Source: Nocardia brevicatena NBRC 12119 (GTDB taxonomy: Bacteria > Actinomycetota > Actinomycetes > Mycobacteriales > Mycobacteriaceae). Taken from it: DNA of 64,000 nt. Position 1 is the first letter of the stretch, and each line of letters begins with the position of its first letter. Both the position numbers and the translations under genes were made by a program. Below the pieces are notes generated by a model. That model saw nothing but the letters and a program-made list of their open reading frames with translations. It was not told the origin of the DNA and ran no database searches. Shown piece after piece: positions 34,635 through 42,688 of the stretch. The DNA lies in contig NZ_BAFU01000086.1 in NCBI RefSeq assembly GCF_000308495.1, positions 186,001 to 250,000 of the forward strand, read 5' to 3'.

Positions 34635-35963
34635 ATGCTCCTGCCACGCATAGGTAAATCCCGGGCTCGAACGACCCGGACCAGCACGGGAATCCGCTCC
34701 GCCGCAGTCGCCGCGTCGGCCGCATTCCTGCTGTTCGGACCCACCACCGCGGTGACGGTGGCCGAACCCGATCTCGGTCTGCCCGCCGAACTCGTCGCCG
34801 CGGTGCAGCGCGATCTGCGAATTTCTCCGCAGGAGTATCTGCGGCGCGCGGATCTGGCCCAGCAGATCGCCGCGTTCGGTACCACCGCGCAGCGACAGTT
34901 CCCGCAAGTTTTCGCCGGTACTTGGCTCGACGAGGCGGGTAAGGGCATTGTGGCCCTTGCCCCCGGCCCCGGGGCCGACGAGGCTCGGGCCGCCGCGGAG
35001 GCCGGCGGATTCACCGTCCGCAACGTGGCCAAGAGCGAATCCACGCTGCGCGGCGAGAAGAGCGCGTTCGAGCGGTGGCTGGATGGACAGCCCGAGGCGG
35101 TGTCGGCGCTGGTGCGCGGTGTCGTGATCGATCCCGTGAACAACAGCATCGCGGTGCGGGTGGACAAGCCAGGCCTGCCGATGCCGAACTTCATCGATCC
35201 GTCCCGGGTCATCGTGATGGCTCCCCCGGTCGCGGGCGAGAGGCTCCCCACGGCCGAGAACATCGCCGAGAATCAGGGCGGTGGCGCCCTGGCGGGCGGC
35301 GACGGATACGCCTCGATCGCCGGGGATATGTCGCTGCGCTGCTCGTTCGGTTTCAACGGCGTCGACCGCAACGGCAACACCGTCAACATCACCGCCGGAC
35401 ACTGCAACCCCGATGTGGGCACCGCCGGCACCGCGGGCGCCGCGAGCATCCACGAACTGCTGCCCGGCGACAACCTCGGCGCACGCCTCGGCACCTTCCA
35501 GAAGTCGGTACTCGGCAACCAGGACTACTCGATCATCCGCGTCGCCGATGCCGCCGTGAATCGCTTCAACAACAATGCCGTCCGGGTGCCCGGGGCCGCG
35601 CCGGTCACGATCGACGGCGTGGCCACCCCTGTGGTCGGCGCGCCGGTCTGCAAGTCCGGTTCGCGCACCGGCTTCAGCTGCGGCGTGGTCAACGCAGTCG
35701 ACCAGACCGTCCAGGTCGGCGATCGTCAGCTCACCCAGAGTTTCTCGGCCAATATCTGCGCCCTGCCGGGCGACAGCGGCGGTCCGATCGTCACCGGACG
35801 GCAGGCGTTGGGTATCTCCAGCGCTTCCTCGGTGGCCGACTACCCCATCTGCGAGATCCCACAGCTGCTGGGTCTGCTCACCGGTAACGCTCCGCAGCTG
35901 TTCGCGCAGCCGGTGAGCGTGGTGCTGTCCGATAATCCCGGCCTGCGGGTCCGGACCGGCTAG
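34635..35963 (+). CDS. Secreted S1-family serine protease 2 (tandem paralogue)
   Basis: Same layout as the preceding gene: signal peptide (about 1-43, ending TVTVAEP), propeptide (LPAELVAAVQRDLRISPQEY) and protease domain with His in NITAGHCNPD (H256), Asp in NQDYSIIRV (D297) and Ser in LPGDSGGPIV (S381). The two proteins match over their full length but differ in many places, so the duplication is old. Differences lie mainly in the propeptide and the loops around the active site, which suggests different specificity. A strong terminator follows the stop. Confidence 0.92.
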   Translation: MLLPRIGKSRARTTRTSTGIRSAAVAASAAFLLFGPTTAVTVAEPDLGLPAELVAAVQRDLRISPQEYLRRADLAQQIAAFGTTAQRQFPQVFAGTWLDEAGKGIVALAPGPGADEARAAAEAGGFTVRNVAKSESTLRGEKSAFERWLDGQPEAVSALVRGVVIDPVNNSIAVRVDKPGLPMPNFIDPSRVIVMAPPVAGERLPTAENIAENQGGGALAGGDGYASIAGDMSLRCSFGFNGVDRNGNTVNITAGHCNPDVGTAGTAGAASIHELLPGDNLGARLGTFQKSVLGNQDYSIIRVADAAVNRFNNNAVRVPGAAPVTIDGVATPVVGAPVCKSGSRTGFSCGVVNAVDQTVQVGDRQLTQSFSANICALPGDSGGPIVTGRQALGISSASSVADYPICEIPQLLGLLTGNAPQLFAQPVSVVLSDNPGLRVRTG

Positions 35964-35991
35964 CGGTACAGGTACGTACGGCAACGAGCAA

Positions 35992-36029
35992 CGAGAGGCC
36001 CGACAGCGTTCACGCTGTCGGGCCTCTCG
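35992..36029. terminator. Strong terminator after the tandem proteases
   Basis: A 17-bp perfect stem (CGAGAGGCCCGACAGCG and its complement) with loop TTCA, beginning 28 bp after the second protease stop. This is one of the best terminators in the window. Confidence 0.9.
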
Positions 36030-36336
36030 CCGTATATGGGATATGGGTGGGGATTGTCCACGCCCGGGGGAGTGTGGGCGCTGCGGAGTCCCGGGCACCG
36101 CCTGTCACGGTCCTGCATGCTCGCCTACAGAGAGAGCTGTTCCCATCGCCTGCAAACACTCTCTGTCCGAACATGTATGCCGCGCCGACTACGGACCGGT
36201 CGTACTCCACAAGACCCGACCGGCGGCGTTCAACGGCCATACGCCCCGAACTCATTACTGTGGGACCGGCAGCTCCCGGAGGAGAGCCGGAGCGGGACCG
36301 CCGACCCGACACACAGCCACCCGGACCCGGAACGCG
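36030..36336. other. Non-coding stretch between two terminators
   Basis: About 310 bases with no gene-like frame. It lies between the terminator of the proteases and that of the convergent secreted-protein gene. Nothing else was recognised. Confidence 0.5.
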
Positions 36337-36371
36337 GATCGGCCCGCCCCAGGAAAAGGGACGGGCCGATC
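36337..36371 (-). terminator. Terminator of the secreted-protein gene
   Basis: A stem of 14 pairs with one mismatch (GATCGGCCCG and CGGGCCGATC at the base) and loop AGGAAAA, 24 bp after the stop of the minus-strand gene at 36396. On the minus strand the loop reads TTTTCCT. Confidence 0.85.
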
Positions 36372-36395
36372 GAAATACGTGAAGGCAGAGGTGGA

Positions 36396-37133
36396 TTACT
36401 TCGGCTTACCGTCGTTGGCCCACTTGCTGGTGCCCGGAGCCGCCTGCATGGTGTTGAGCAGTTCCATACCGGCGATGGCCAGCGTAGGACCACCGACGGC
36501 GACGGTACCGAGAATGCCGCCGATACCGGCGCCCGCGATGGCAGCCGGAATACAACCGACACCCAGCAGCGGCAGGCCGAGAATGCAGCCGATGAGGCCG
36601 CCCGCGACGACACCCACCGCGGTGCCGAGGAAGCCGCCCACCGAGGTGGCGAGGCCGAACTGGGTGCCGAACTCCTGCATCGCCCTCTGGTTCTCACTGG
36701 GCGAGGCGATCGGCTTGGCGGTCAGGCTCACGGTGTTGACCGGCTGGGCCACCGGAACGCCGGTCTGCTGGGGGGTCAGCTCGAGAACCTTGTCGTCGTT
36801 CTTCAGGACGGGCGTGACCGGAACACTGATATCACCGACCTTGAAGTCCACCGGCCAGGACATGACGACATTGCCGTGGGGATCCTTGACCTCGACGAAT
36901 TTCTCCTTGGGGGCCTCGCTGATCGGTTGCCCCTCGGGCGTTTCCGCCGATTGCTCGGTGATCGCGAAGGTACCGCCCTGCAGGGTCGTGACAACCGTCT
37001 TGCCCACCATTTGCACGGCGTAGTTGATGTGCTCCGCCGGGGTCGGGGCCGGATCGGCATGAGCGGTGCCGACGCCCAGCGTCAGCGCCGCGGCGACCAT
37101 CGCGGCACCCACGGCGGATTTGCGCAATTTCAT
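36396..37133 (-). CDS. Secreted protein with Gly/Ala-rich hydrophobic C-terminal half, function unknown
   Basis: The signal peptide is clear (MKLRKSAVGAAMVAAALTLG, cleavage after AHA, about residue 26). Residues 30-145 form a hydrophilic beta-rich domain (EVKDPHGNVVMSWPVDFKVG). From about 160 to 225 two long Gly/Ala/Leu/Ile helices follow (VGGFLGTAVGVVAGGLIGCI, AGAGIGGILGTVAVGG), which could insert in a membrane. Two Cys (in the second half) may pair. Similar proteins are common in Nocardia and Rhodococcus; none has a known role to my knowledge. It has a long, AT-richer promoter region upstream and its own terminator, so it is a single-gene unit. Confidence 0.8.
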   Translation of the reverse strand: MKLRKSAVGAAMVAAALTLGVGTAHADPAPTPAEHINYAVQMVGKTVVTTLQGGTFAITEQSAETPEGQPISEAPKEKFVEVKDPHGNVVMSWPVDFKVGDISVPVTPVLKNDDKVLELTPQQTGVPVAQPVNTVSLTAKPIASPSENQRAMQEFGTQFGLATSVGGFLGTAVGVVAGGLIGCILGLPLLGVGCIPAAIAGAGIGGILGTVAVGGPTLAIAGMELLNTMQAAPGTSKWANDGKPK

Positions 37134-37604
37134 TCGGTGTCCAATCCATCAATGTCAGGCGCCACGACGCACGCGAGCCCACGCATACGGTCCCCACGAG
37201 ACCCGAAATCCTCCCCGAGCGTTGTGAAGTCGCGGCGCGACCGATAGGTCGAAGGGATATTAACCGAGATACGGTTTGAATGCCTAAAGATTGTTTCCCC
37301 ACCGTGAGAAATAGGGCAAGGAGGCGGCAAAAAGCTACTGAGCATGCCCTTAACTCGGGGCCGAGTCGGAGCGCACTTTACGGTGCTGATCAGCCCGATT
37401 ACATTCAGGCCCATAAACCGAAAACATGAGATATATCACAGCGACATCGGCGGCACACCAGGGCGGATATTCCACCGACAAACCGCAGATCGTACAGTGG
37501 ACACCAATAGTTACTGACGGGTAACTTACTGGCAGTTAGGATACGAGCCGGGCGAGGCGCATACCATCTCGCGCCTCGTGTTGCCTCGAAAGAAAGGTCG
37601 CGAC
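37134..37604. other. Long divergent intergenic region, AT-richer than its surroundings
   Basis: 471 bases between the secreted-protein gene and the Fe-S reductase gene. The part 37250-37540 is visibly less GC-rich than elsewhere in the window and holds no gene. Near its right end lie two palindrome-like sites and a -10 motif, listed separately. Confidence 0.6.
37510..37542 (+). promoter_or_regulatory. Promoter and paired operator-like sites before the Fe-S reductase gene
   Basis: GTTAC-TGACGG-GTAAC is a perfect 5-bp inverted repeat (37510-37525). It is followed at once by TTACTGGCAGTTA, which repeats the TTACTG half. TAGGAT (37537-37542) can serve as -10, with CTGACG 17 bases upstream as -35, inside the palindrome. 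The TTACTG/GTAA halves resemble operators of TetR-type regulators of lipid metabolism; the regulator is unknown. Confidence 0.5.
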
Positions 37605-40600
37605 ATGAATGCCCTGACAGTGACGCTGGGCACGCTGGGGACGTTGCTCAGCTTGCTGTGTTGGGCGTCGTTCTTCGGCGGCGTCCGCAACCTTGTTCGC
37701 GCGATCATGGTCGGCCAGCCCGCACCGGACCGCTGGCACCCGTTCTTCCCGCGGTTCAAGCAGATGCTCATCGAGTTCCTCGCGCATACGCGGATGAACA
37801 AATTCCGCACGGTGGGCTGGGCGCACTGGCTGGTGATGATCGGCTTCCTCGGCGGCATCACCCTCTTCCTCGAGGCATACGGCCAAACCTTCGATCCGGC
37901 ATTCCACTGGCCACTCATCGGCGATCTGGCGGTATACCACCTCTGGGACGAACTCCTCGGTATCGGCACCGTGGTGGGTATCGTCACACTGATCGTCATC
38001 CGGCAGCTGAACCACCCGAGGGTGCCCGAACGGCTGTCCCGCTTCGCCGGCTCGAAGTTCGGCGCGGCCTACACCATCGAGGCCATCGTGCTGCTCGAGG
38101 GCCTGGGCATGATCTTCGTCAAGGCGGGCAAGATCGCGACCTACGGGCACGCGAACGCCGCCACCGACTTCTTCACCATGCAGGTCGCCAAGCTGCTGCC
38201 CGCCAGTCCGACGCTGATCTCGCTCTTCGCGTTGGTCAAGCTGATGTCCGGCAGCCTGTTCCTGTACGTCGTCGGCCGCAACCTCGACTGGGGTGTGGCC
38301 TGGCACCGGTTCTCGGCGTTCTTCAACATCTACTTCAAGCGCGAGGACGACGGCGGCGTGGCACTGGGCGCTGCCAGGCCGATGATGTCGAAGGGCCGCG
38401 CCCTGGACATGGAGAACGTGGACCCCGACACCGACACCCTGGGTGCCGGCCGGATCGAGGACTTCACCTGGAAGGGCTGGCTGGACTTCACCACCTGCAC
38501 CGAATGCGGGCGCTGCCAGTCCCAGTGCCCGGCCTGGAACACCGGTAAGCCGCTGTCACCGAAACTGCTCATCACATCGCTGCGCGACCACGCCACTGCC
38601 AAGGCGCCGTATCTGCTGGCCGGTGGCCGCAAGGATATGGGCGGCGACGAGATCGGTCTGGTCGGCGCCGACGGCAAGCCGGACGAGGCGAAGCTGGCCA
38701 AGGTCTCCGAGGCCGCCCGCGCCGAGGCCGAGCGCCCGCTCGTGGGCGACGCCGAGGTCAACGGGATCATCGATCCCGAGGTGCTGTGGAGCTGCACCAC
38801 CTGCGGCGCCTGCGTGGAGCAGTGCCCGGTGGATATCGAGCACGTCGACCACATCATCGATATGCGCCGCTACCAGGTGCTGATCGAATCGGAGTTCCCG
38901 TCCGAGCTCGCCGGCCTGTTCAAGAACCTGGAGAACAAGGGCAATCCGTGGGGCCAGAACGCCAAGGACCGGCTCAACTGGATCAACGAACTCGACTTCG
39001 ACATCCCGGTCTTCGGCAAGGACGCCGACAGCTTCGACGGATACGAGTACCTGTTCTGGGTCGGCTGCGCCGGCGCCTACGAGGACCGGGCCAAGAAGAC
39101 CACCAAGGCAGTCGCCGAGCTGCTGGCCACCGCGGGCGTGAAATTCATGGTGCTGGGTCAGGAGGAGGCCTGCACCGGTGACCCGGCGCGCCGCGCGGGT
39201 AACGAGTTCCTGTTCCAGCAGCTGGCCATGCAGAACATCGAAGCGCTGAACTCGGTGTTCGAGGGCGTGGAGGATCGCAAGAAGAAAATCGTCGTCACCT
39301 GCGCGCACTGCTTCAATGCGCTGAGCAACGAGTACCCGCAGGTCGGCGGCACCTACGAGGTTGTCCACCACACCCAGCTGCTGAACCGGCTGGTGCGCGC
39401 CAAGCAACTGGTGCCGGTATCGCCGGTCGCACAGAACGTCACCTACCACGATCCCTGCTATCTGGGCCGGCACAACAAGGTCTACAACGCTCCGCGTGAG
39501 CTGATGGCCGCCTCCGGCTCGAAGCTGGTGGAGATGCCGCGTCACGGTGAACGGTCCATGTGCTGCGGTGCCGGTGGTGCCCGGATGTGGATGGAAGAGC
39601 AGCTGGGCAAGCGCATCAATATCGACCGGGTGGACGAGGCGCTGACCACTTCCCCGGCGAAGATCGCCACCGGCTGCCCGTTCTGCCGTGTCATGCTCAC
39701 CGACGGTGTGACCGCCCGTCAGGAGAGCGGCCAGGGCGAGGGTGTCGAGGTCATCGACGTCGCCCAGCTCATGCTGGACGCCATCGATCGGGTCGAACCG
39801 GCCCAGCTGACCGAGAACCTGACCGTCGTCCAGAAACCGAAGGCCCCCGCCGAGGAACCCGAACCGGAACCGGTGGCCGAGCCCGAACCGGTCGCCGAAG
39901 CCGCGGCCCCGGCGGCCGAGAAGGCCGCCCCGAAGGGCGGCGGCCTGGCCATGAAGGGCCCGGCCAAGGCACCGGGTAAAGGCCTCGGGATGAAAGGCGG
40001 TGCCAAGGCACCCGGCGCCAAGGCACTCGCGGCCGACGCGGAAACGGAGGCTCCCGCCGTGCCTGCCAAGGGTCTGGCCATGAAGGGCGGCGGTAAGGCA
40101 CCCGGCGGTAAGGGCCTGGCCATGAAGGGCGCCGCCAAGGCACCCGGCGCGAAGGCTGCCGCCGAAGCGGCGCCGAAGGCCGAACCGAAGCAGGAAACCG
40201 CCGAGGCCGAGACCACCTCCGCCCCCGCCGAGACCAAGCCCACGGTTCCCGCCAAGGGCCTGGCCATGAAATCGGGCTTCAAACGACCCGGAGCGAAGGC
40301 TCCGGGCGCCAAGGTCGCGGCGGCGTCTGCCCCTGCCGAATCCGCGCCCGTGGAATCACCGGCCGAACCCGCCGCAGAATCCGCGGCTCCGGTCGCCGAG
40401 GCGCCCGACGGCCCGACCGAGACCAAGCCCACGGTTCCCGCCAAGGGCCTGGCCATGAAGTCCGGCTTCAAACGACCCGGCGCCAAGGCCCCCGGGGCCA
40501 CCGGGACGACCTCTGCGCAGCCGAAACCGGAGCAGACCGCGCCCGAGGCGGACGCGGCTGGCACCGCCGACGAAACCGAGACACCGTCGACCGAGCCCAC

Positions 40601-40715
40601 CGGCGAGCAGCCCGCGAACGGTACCTCCGGAAACGGCACCGCGGCCACGCCGCAGGCCAAACCGGGTGCGCTCGGCTTCAGGACCGGAGCCAAGGCTCCC
40701 GGCCGCAAGAGCTGA
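37605..40715 (+). CDS. Membrane Fe-S oxidoreductase, heterodisulfide-reductase/NarI-related (Rv0338c-like), with repeat tail
   Basis: The N-terminal ~245 residues hold about six hydrophobic helices with conserved His, as in membrane cytochrome-b-type quinone subunits. Two [4Fe-4S] motifs follow, CTECGRCQSQCP (about 298) and CTTCGACVEQCP (about 397). Two CCG (DUF224) domains contain CTGDPARRAGN, VVTCAHCFNAL, HDPCYLGRHN and SMCCGAGGARMW. This layout suggests electron transfer between quinone and an unknown partner. The final ~250 residues are a Lys/Ala/Pro tail with six GL(A/G)MK motifs. The ATG at 37605 has AAAGGT about 8 bases upstream. The M. tuberculosis homologue Rv0338c is essential in some screens as I recall. 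A terminator follows. Confidence 0.9.
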   Translation: MNALTVTLGTLGTLLSLLCWASFFGGVRNLVRAIMVGQPAPDRWHPFFPRFKQMLIEFLAHTRMNKFRTVGWAHWLVMIGFLGGITLFLEAYGQTFDPAFHWPLIGDLAVYHLWDELLGIGTVVGIVTLIVIRQLNHPRVPERLSRFAGSKFGAAYTIEAIVLLEGLGMIFVKAGKIATYGHANAATDFFTMQVAKLLPASPTLISLFALVKLMSGSLFLYVVGRNLDWGVAWHRFSAFFNIYFKREDDGGVALGAARPMMSKGRALDMENVDPDTDTLGAGRIEDFTWKGWLDFTTCTECGRCQSQCPAWNTGKPLSPKLLITSLRDHATAKAPYLLAGGRKDMGGDEIGLVGADGKPDEAKLAKVSEAARAEAERPLVGDAEVNGIIDPEVLWSCTTCGACVEQCPVDIEHVDHIIDMRRYQVLIESEFPSELAGLFKNLENKGNPWGQNAKDRLNWINELDFDIPVFGKDADSFDGYEYLFWVGCAGAYEDRAKKTTKAVAELLATAGVKFMVLGQEEACTGDPARRAGNEFLFQQLAMQNIEALNSVFEGVEDRKKKIVVTCAHCFNALSNEYPQVGGTYEVVHHTQLLNRLVRAKQLVPVSPVAQNVTYHDPCYLGRHNKVYNAPRELMAASGSKLVEMPRHGERSMCCGAGGARMWMEEQLGKRINIDRVDEALTTSPAKIATGCPFCRVMLTDGVTARQESGQGEGVEVIDVAQLMLDAIDRVEPAQLTENLTVVQKPKAPAEEPEPEPVAEPEPVAEAAAPAAEKAAPKGGGLAMKGPAKAPGKGLGMKGGAKAPGAKALAADAETEAPAVPAKGLAMKGGGKAPGGKGLAMKGAAKAPGAKAAAEAAPKAEPKQETAEAETTSAPAETKPTVPAKGLAMKSGFKRPGAKAPGAKVAAASAPAESAPVESPAEPAAESAAPVAEAPDGPTETKPTVPAKGLAMKSGFKRPGAKAPGATGTTSAQPKPEQTAPEADAAGTADETETPSTEPTGEQPANGTSGNGTAATPQAKPGALGFRTGAKAPGRKS
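39930..40712 (+). repeat. Coding repeats GL(A/G)MK...KAPG in the Fe-S reductase tail
   Basis: Six copies of a block of the type KGLAMKGGGKAPGGK, plus a degenerate seventh (GALGFRTGAKAPG), separated by Ala/Glu/Pro spacers. Two long copies, starting near 40230 and 40419, share the 20-residue core TKPTVPAKGLAMKSGFKRPG and are almost identical in DNA, so copy number could change by recombination. Confidence 0.85.
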
Positions 40716-40735
40716 CGAGCAGCCGGACGAGCACA

Positions 40736-40776
40736 ACAGCGGTGGCCCGGGTATGTCCGACCTGGGCCACCGCTGT
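40736..40776. terminator. Bidirectional terminator
   Basis: A 13-bp perfect stem, ACAGCGGTGGCCC and its complement, around a 15-base loop, placed between the convergent Fe-S reductase and PPOX genes. Confidence 0.85.
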
Positions 40777-40793
40777 ATTCGGGATACTCCGGA

Positions 40794-41225
40794 TCAGCGG
40801 AGCTTGGCGCCGTAGACATGCTCGACCGTCATTCTCATGAGCACCCGGCGGTCGGACACCATGACAGACCGGTATTCGCTCCAGTCCGGATGCTCCCCGG
40901 CGGCCTTGCGGTAGTAGTCGACCAATGCCTCGACCTCGGGCCCGTGCGGGTCGGTCCCCGGGCCCGTCAGCGTCACGGTGCCTTCGGCGGTGGCCCATGC
41001 CCACCCGTCGGAGCTGGTCACCTCCAGCGCCGCCCGCGGGTCACGGCGCAGGTTCACGGTCTTGGCCCGTCCTTCCGTCATCGACACGTAGACGATGTCT
41101 GCTTCACGGTCGTAGTAGGGGGTCACCGGCGAAAGTTGAGGTAACCCGTTCGATTTGATCGTGGCGAGAACGCCCAGCCGACTTTCCGCGAGCAAGTGGC
41201 GCGGATCGAACTCAGTGGTGGTCAT
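40794..41225 (-). CDS. PPOX-class (pyridoxamine-phosphate-oxidase-like) protein, probably F420-dependent
   Basis: A split-barrel flavin/deazaflavin-binding protein of 143 residues. Typical marks are LAESRLGVLATIKSNGLPQL, ADIVYVSMTEGRAKTVNLRR, DPRAALEV and the end MRMTVEHVYGAKLR. Close actinobacterial relatives (Rv1155 type) bind cofactor F420 and reduce unknown small molecules; that is inferred here. The ATG at 41225 starts the family alignment (MTTTEFDPRHLL). A longer open frame with 14 more codons exists and overlaps a gene remnant on the other strand. Confidence 0.85.
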   Translation of the reverse strand: MTTTEFDPRHLLAESRLGVLATIKSNGLPQLSPVTPYYDREADIVYVSMTEGRAKTVNLRRDPRAALEVTSSDGWAWATAEGTVTLTGPGTDPHGPEVEALVDYYRKAAGEHPDWSEYRSVMVSDRRVLMRMTVEHVYGAKLR

Positions 41226-41265
41226 ATCCACATCCAAGTCGGGTTCGGTGGTGGCTATTCCGTCC

Positions 41266-41455
41266 ATCGCGAGCCCGGCCGGACTATTCCGATCCTCCGT
41301 TCGTGGCCGCGGCCGATACCTCGCGGCTGCATTGGACGCTCGATGATGTGGTGGGCCGCGGGCGGTGGGTGTTCACCGGAGGTACCGAGAAACTGCCCCA
41401 CTTCACAGACACGGTCGCCGACGCGGTCATCGCCGTGCTCTCGCCCAACGAGTAG
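41266..41455 (+). pseudogene. 3' end of an unrecognised gene without a start
   Basis: A plus-strand frame of about 63 codons ends at TAG (41453-41455) and has almost only G or C in third positions. It reads YSDPPFVAAADTSRLHWTLD and then GRWVFTGGTEKLPHFTDTVA. No start codon or ribosome-binding site precedes it, and its 5' side runs into the start of the divergent PPOX gene. Codon use argues that it was coding. I do not recognise the family. It is probably the residue of a gene cut by a rearrangement. Confidence 0.4.
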
Positions 41456-41531
41456 CGGTGGCATCAGGGCGTGTGCCTCACACCGGATACCGGGCCGGCG
41501 GCGGGAAGGCACCGGCCCGATACACCGTGGA

Positions 41532-42686
41532 TCAGGGCTTCGTCAGCGCGATATAACGGGCGAGATGATCGTCACCGGAACCGAATTCGTATTCGATGGC
41601 GGTGAGTCGCTTGAAATAGTGGCCGATGGCCAGTTCTTCGGTCATACCCATGGCGCCGTGCAGCTGAACGGCGTTCTGCCCGACGAAACGGGCCGCCCGG
41701 GCGATGGTGACCTTGGCCGCCGAGACCGAACGGGCGCGTTCGGCGGGCTCGATCGGATCGGCGTGCACCGCATAGGCCGCCAGATAGGCGGCGGCGATAC
41801 TCTGCTCCAATTCGATGTACATATCGACCATCCGGTGTTGTAGCACCTGGAAGCTGCCGATCGGTACACCGAACTGCTGCCGCCGTTTGGTGTATTCGAC
41901 GGTGTCGTCGAGCACCTTGCGCATAAGGCCCACCGCTTCGGAAGCGATCGCGGCAATCCCCTCGTCGACGGCGGCCTCGATAACCTGCCAGGCCTCTCCC
42001 TCGGCACCGAGCAGCGCGTCGGCCGGCAACCGGAAACCGGAGAAGACCAGGTCGGCGCCAACCCGGTCGTCGATGGTGCGGTAGCTGTGCATCTCGACCC
42101 CCGCGGGCAGGGCGGACGAATCGAACTCGACCAGGAACAGCGAGATCCCGTCGGTATCACGCCGCTCACCGGAGGTACGGGCGGACACGATCACATGTGT
42201 GGCCAACGGCACGCCGGTGACCGCGATCTTGGTGCCGTCGAGCACCCAGTCGTCGCCATCGCGGCGCGCGGTGACCGAGACATCGTGGCGGGTCTCGCCC
42301 GAGGTCGGTTCCAGCGCGGCGAAGGCGATCCGGACCGCACCGCCGGGGATCTCGGCCAGTACCCGCTCGGCGCGTTCCCCACCGGACCGGCGCAGCAGTC
42401 CGCCGCCGACCACCACGGTGTCCACATAGGGCTCGACGACCAGCGCCCGGCCCAGTTCCTCGGCGAGGATCATGCTCTCGAGCGGCCCGCCGTCCATCCC
42501 GCCGAATCGCTCCGGCAGGGTCACGCCGAGGATATCCAGTTCGGCCAGGCCGCGCCAGATCTCGGGCTGCCCGCCGGCCCCGGTCTTCACGGCGCTGCGG
42601 CTCTTCTCCAGATCGTAACGGGCAGCGAGAAAACCGGCGACGGCCTCACGCAGCATCTGCTGTTCGTCGGTGAAGGTGAAGTCCAT
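41532..42686 (-). CDS. Acyl-CoA dehydrogenase, subunit-like member 1 of a tandem pair
   Basis: Full-length ACAD fold (384 residues) with the N-terminal helical domain (FTFTDEQQMLREAVAGFLAA), a beta domain (DGDDWVLDGTKIAVTGVP) and a C-terminal helical domain (QFGVPIGSFQVLQHRMVDMY, QLHGAMGMTEELAIGHYFKR). The classical catalytic Glu motif YEGTxQIQR is not present; the end reads YEFGSGDDHLARYI. Such divergent members often pair with a second ACAD to form an alpha2beta2 enzyme acting on CoA thioesters of sterol side chains or other bulky acids. It starts 2 bases after the stop of the second ACAD gene, so the two are translated together. Confidence 0.9.
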   Translation of the reverse strand: MDFTFTDEQQMLREAVAGFLAARYDLEKSRSAVKTGAGGQPEIWRGLAELDILGVTLPERFGGMDGGPLESMILAEELGRALVVEPYVDTVVVGGGLLRRSGGERAERVLAEIPGGAVRIAFAALEPTSGETRHDVSVTARRDGDDWVLDGTKIAVTGVPLATHVIVSARTSGERRDTDGISLFLVEFDSSALPAGVEMHSYRTIDDRVGADLVFSGFRLPADALLGAEGEAWQVIEAAVDEGIAAIASEAVGLMRKVLDDTVEYTKRRQQFGVPIGSFQVLQHRMVDMYIELEQSIAAAYLAAYAVHADPIEPAERARSVSAAKVTIARAARFVGQNAVQLHGAMGMTEELAIGHYFKRLTAIEYEFGSGDDHLARYIALTKP

Positions 42687-42688
42687 CT

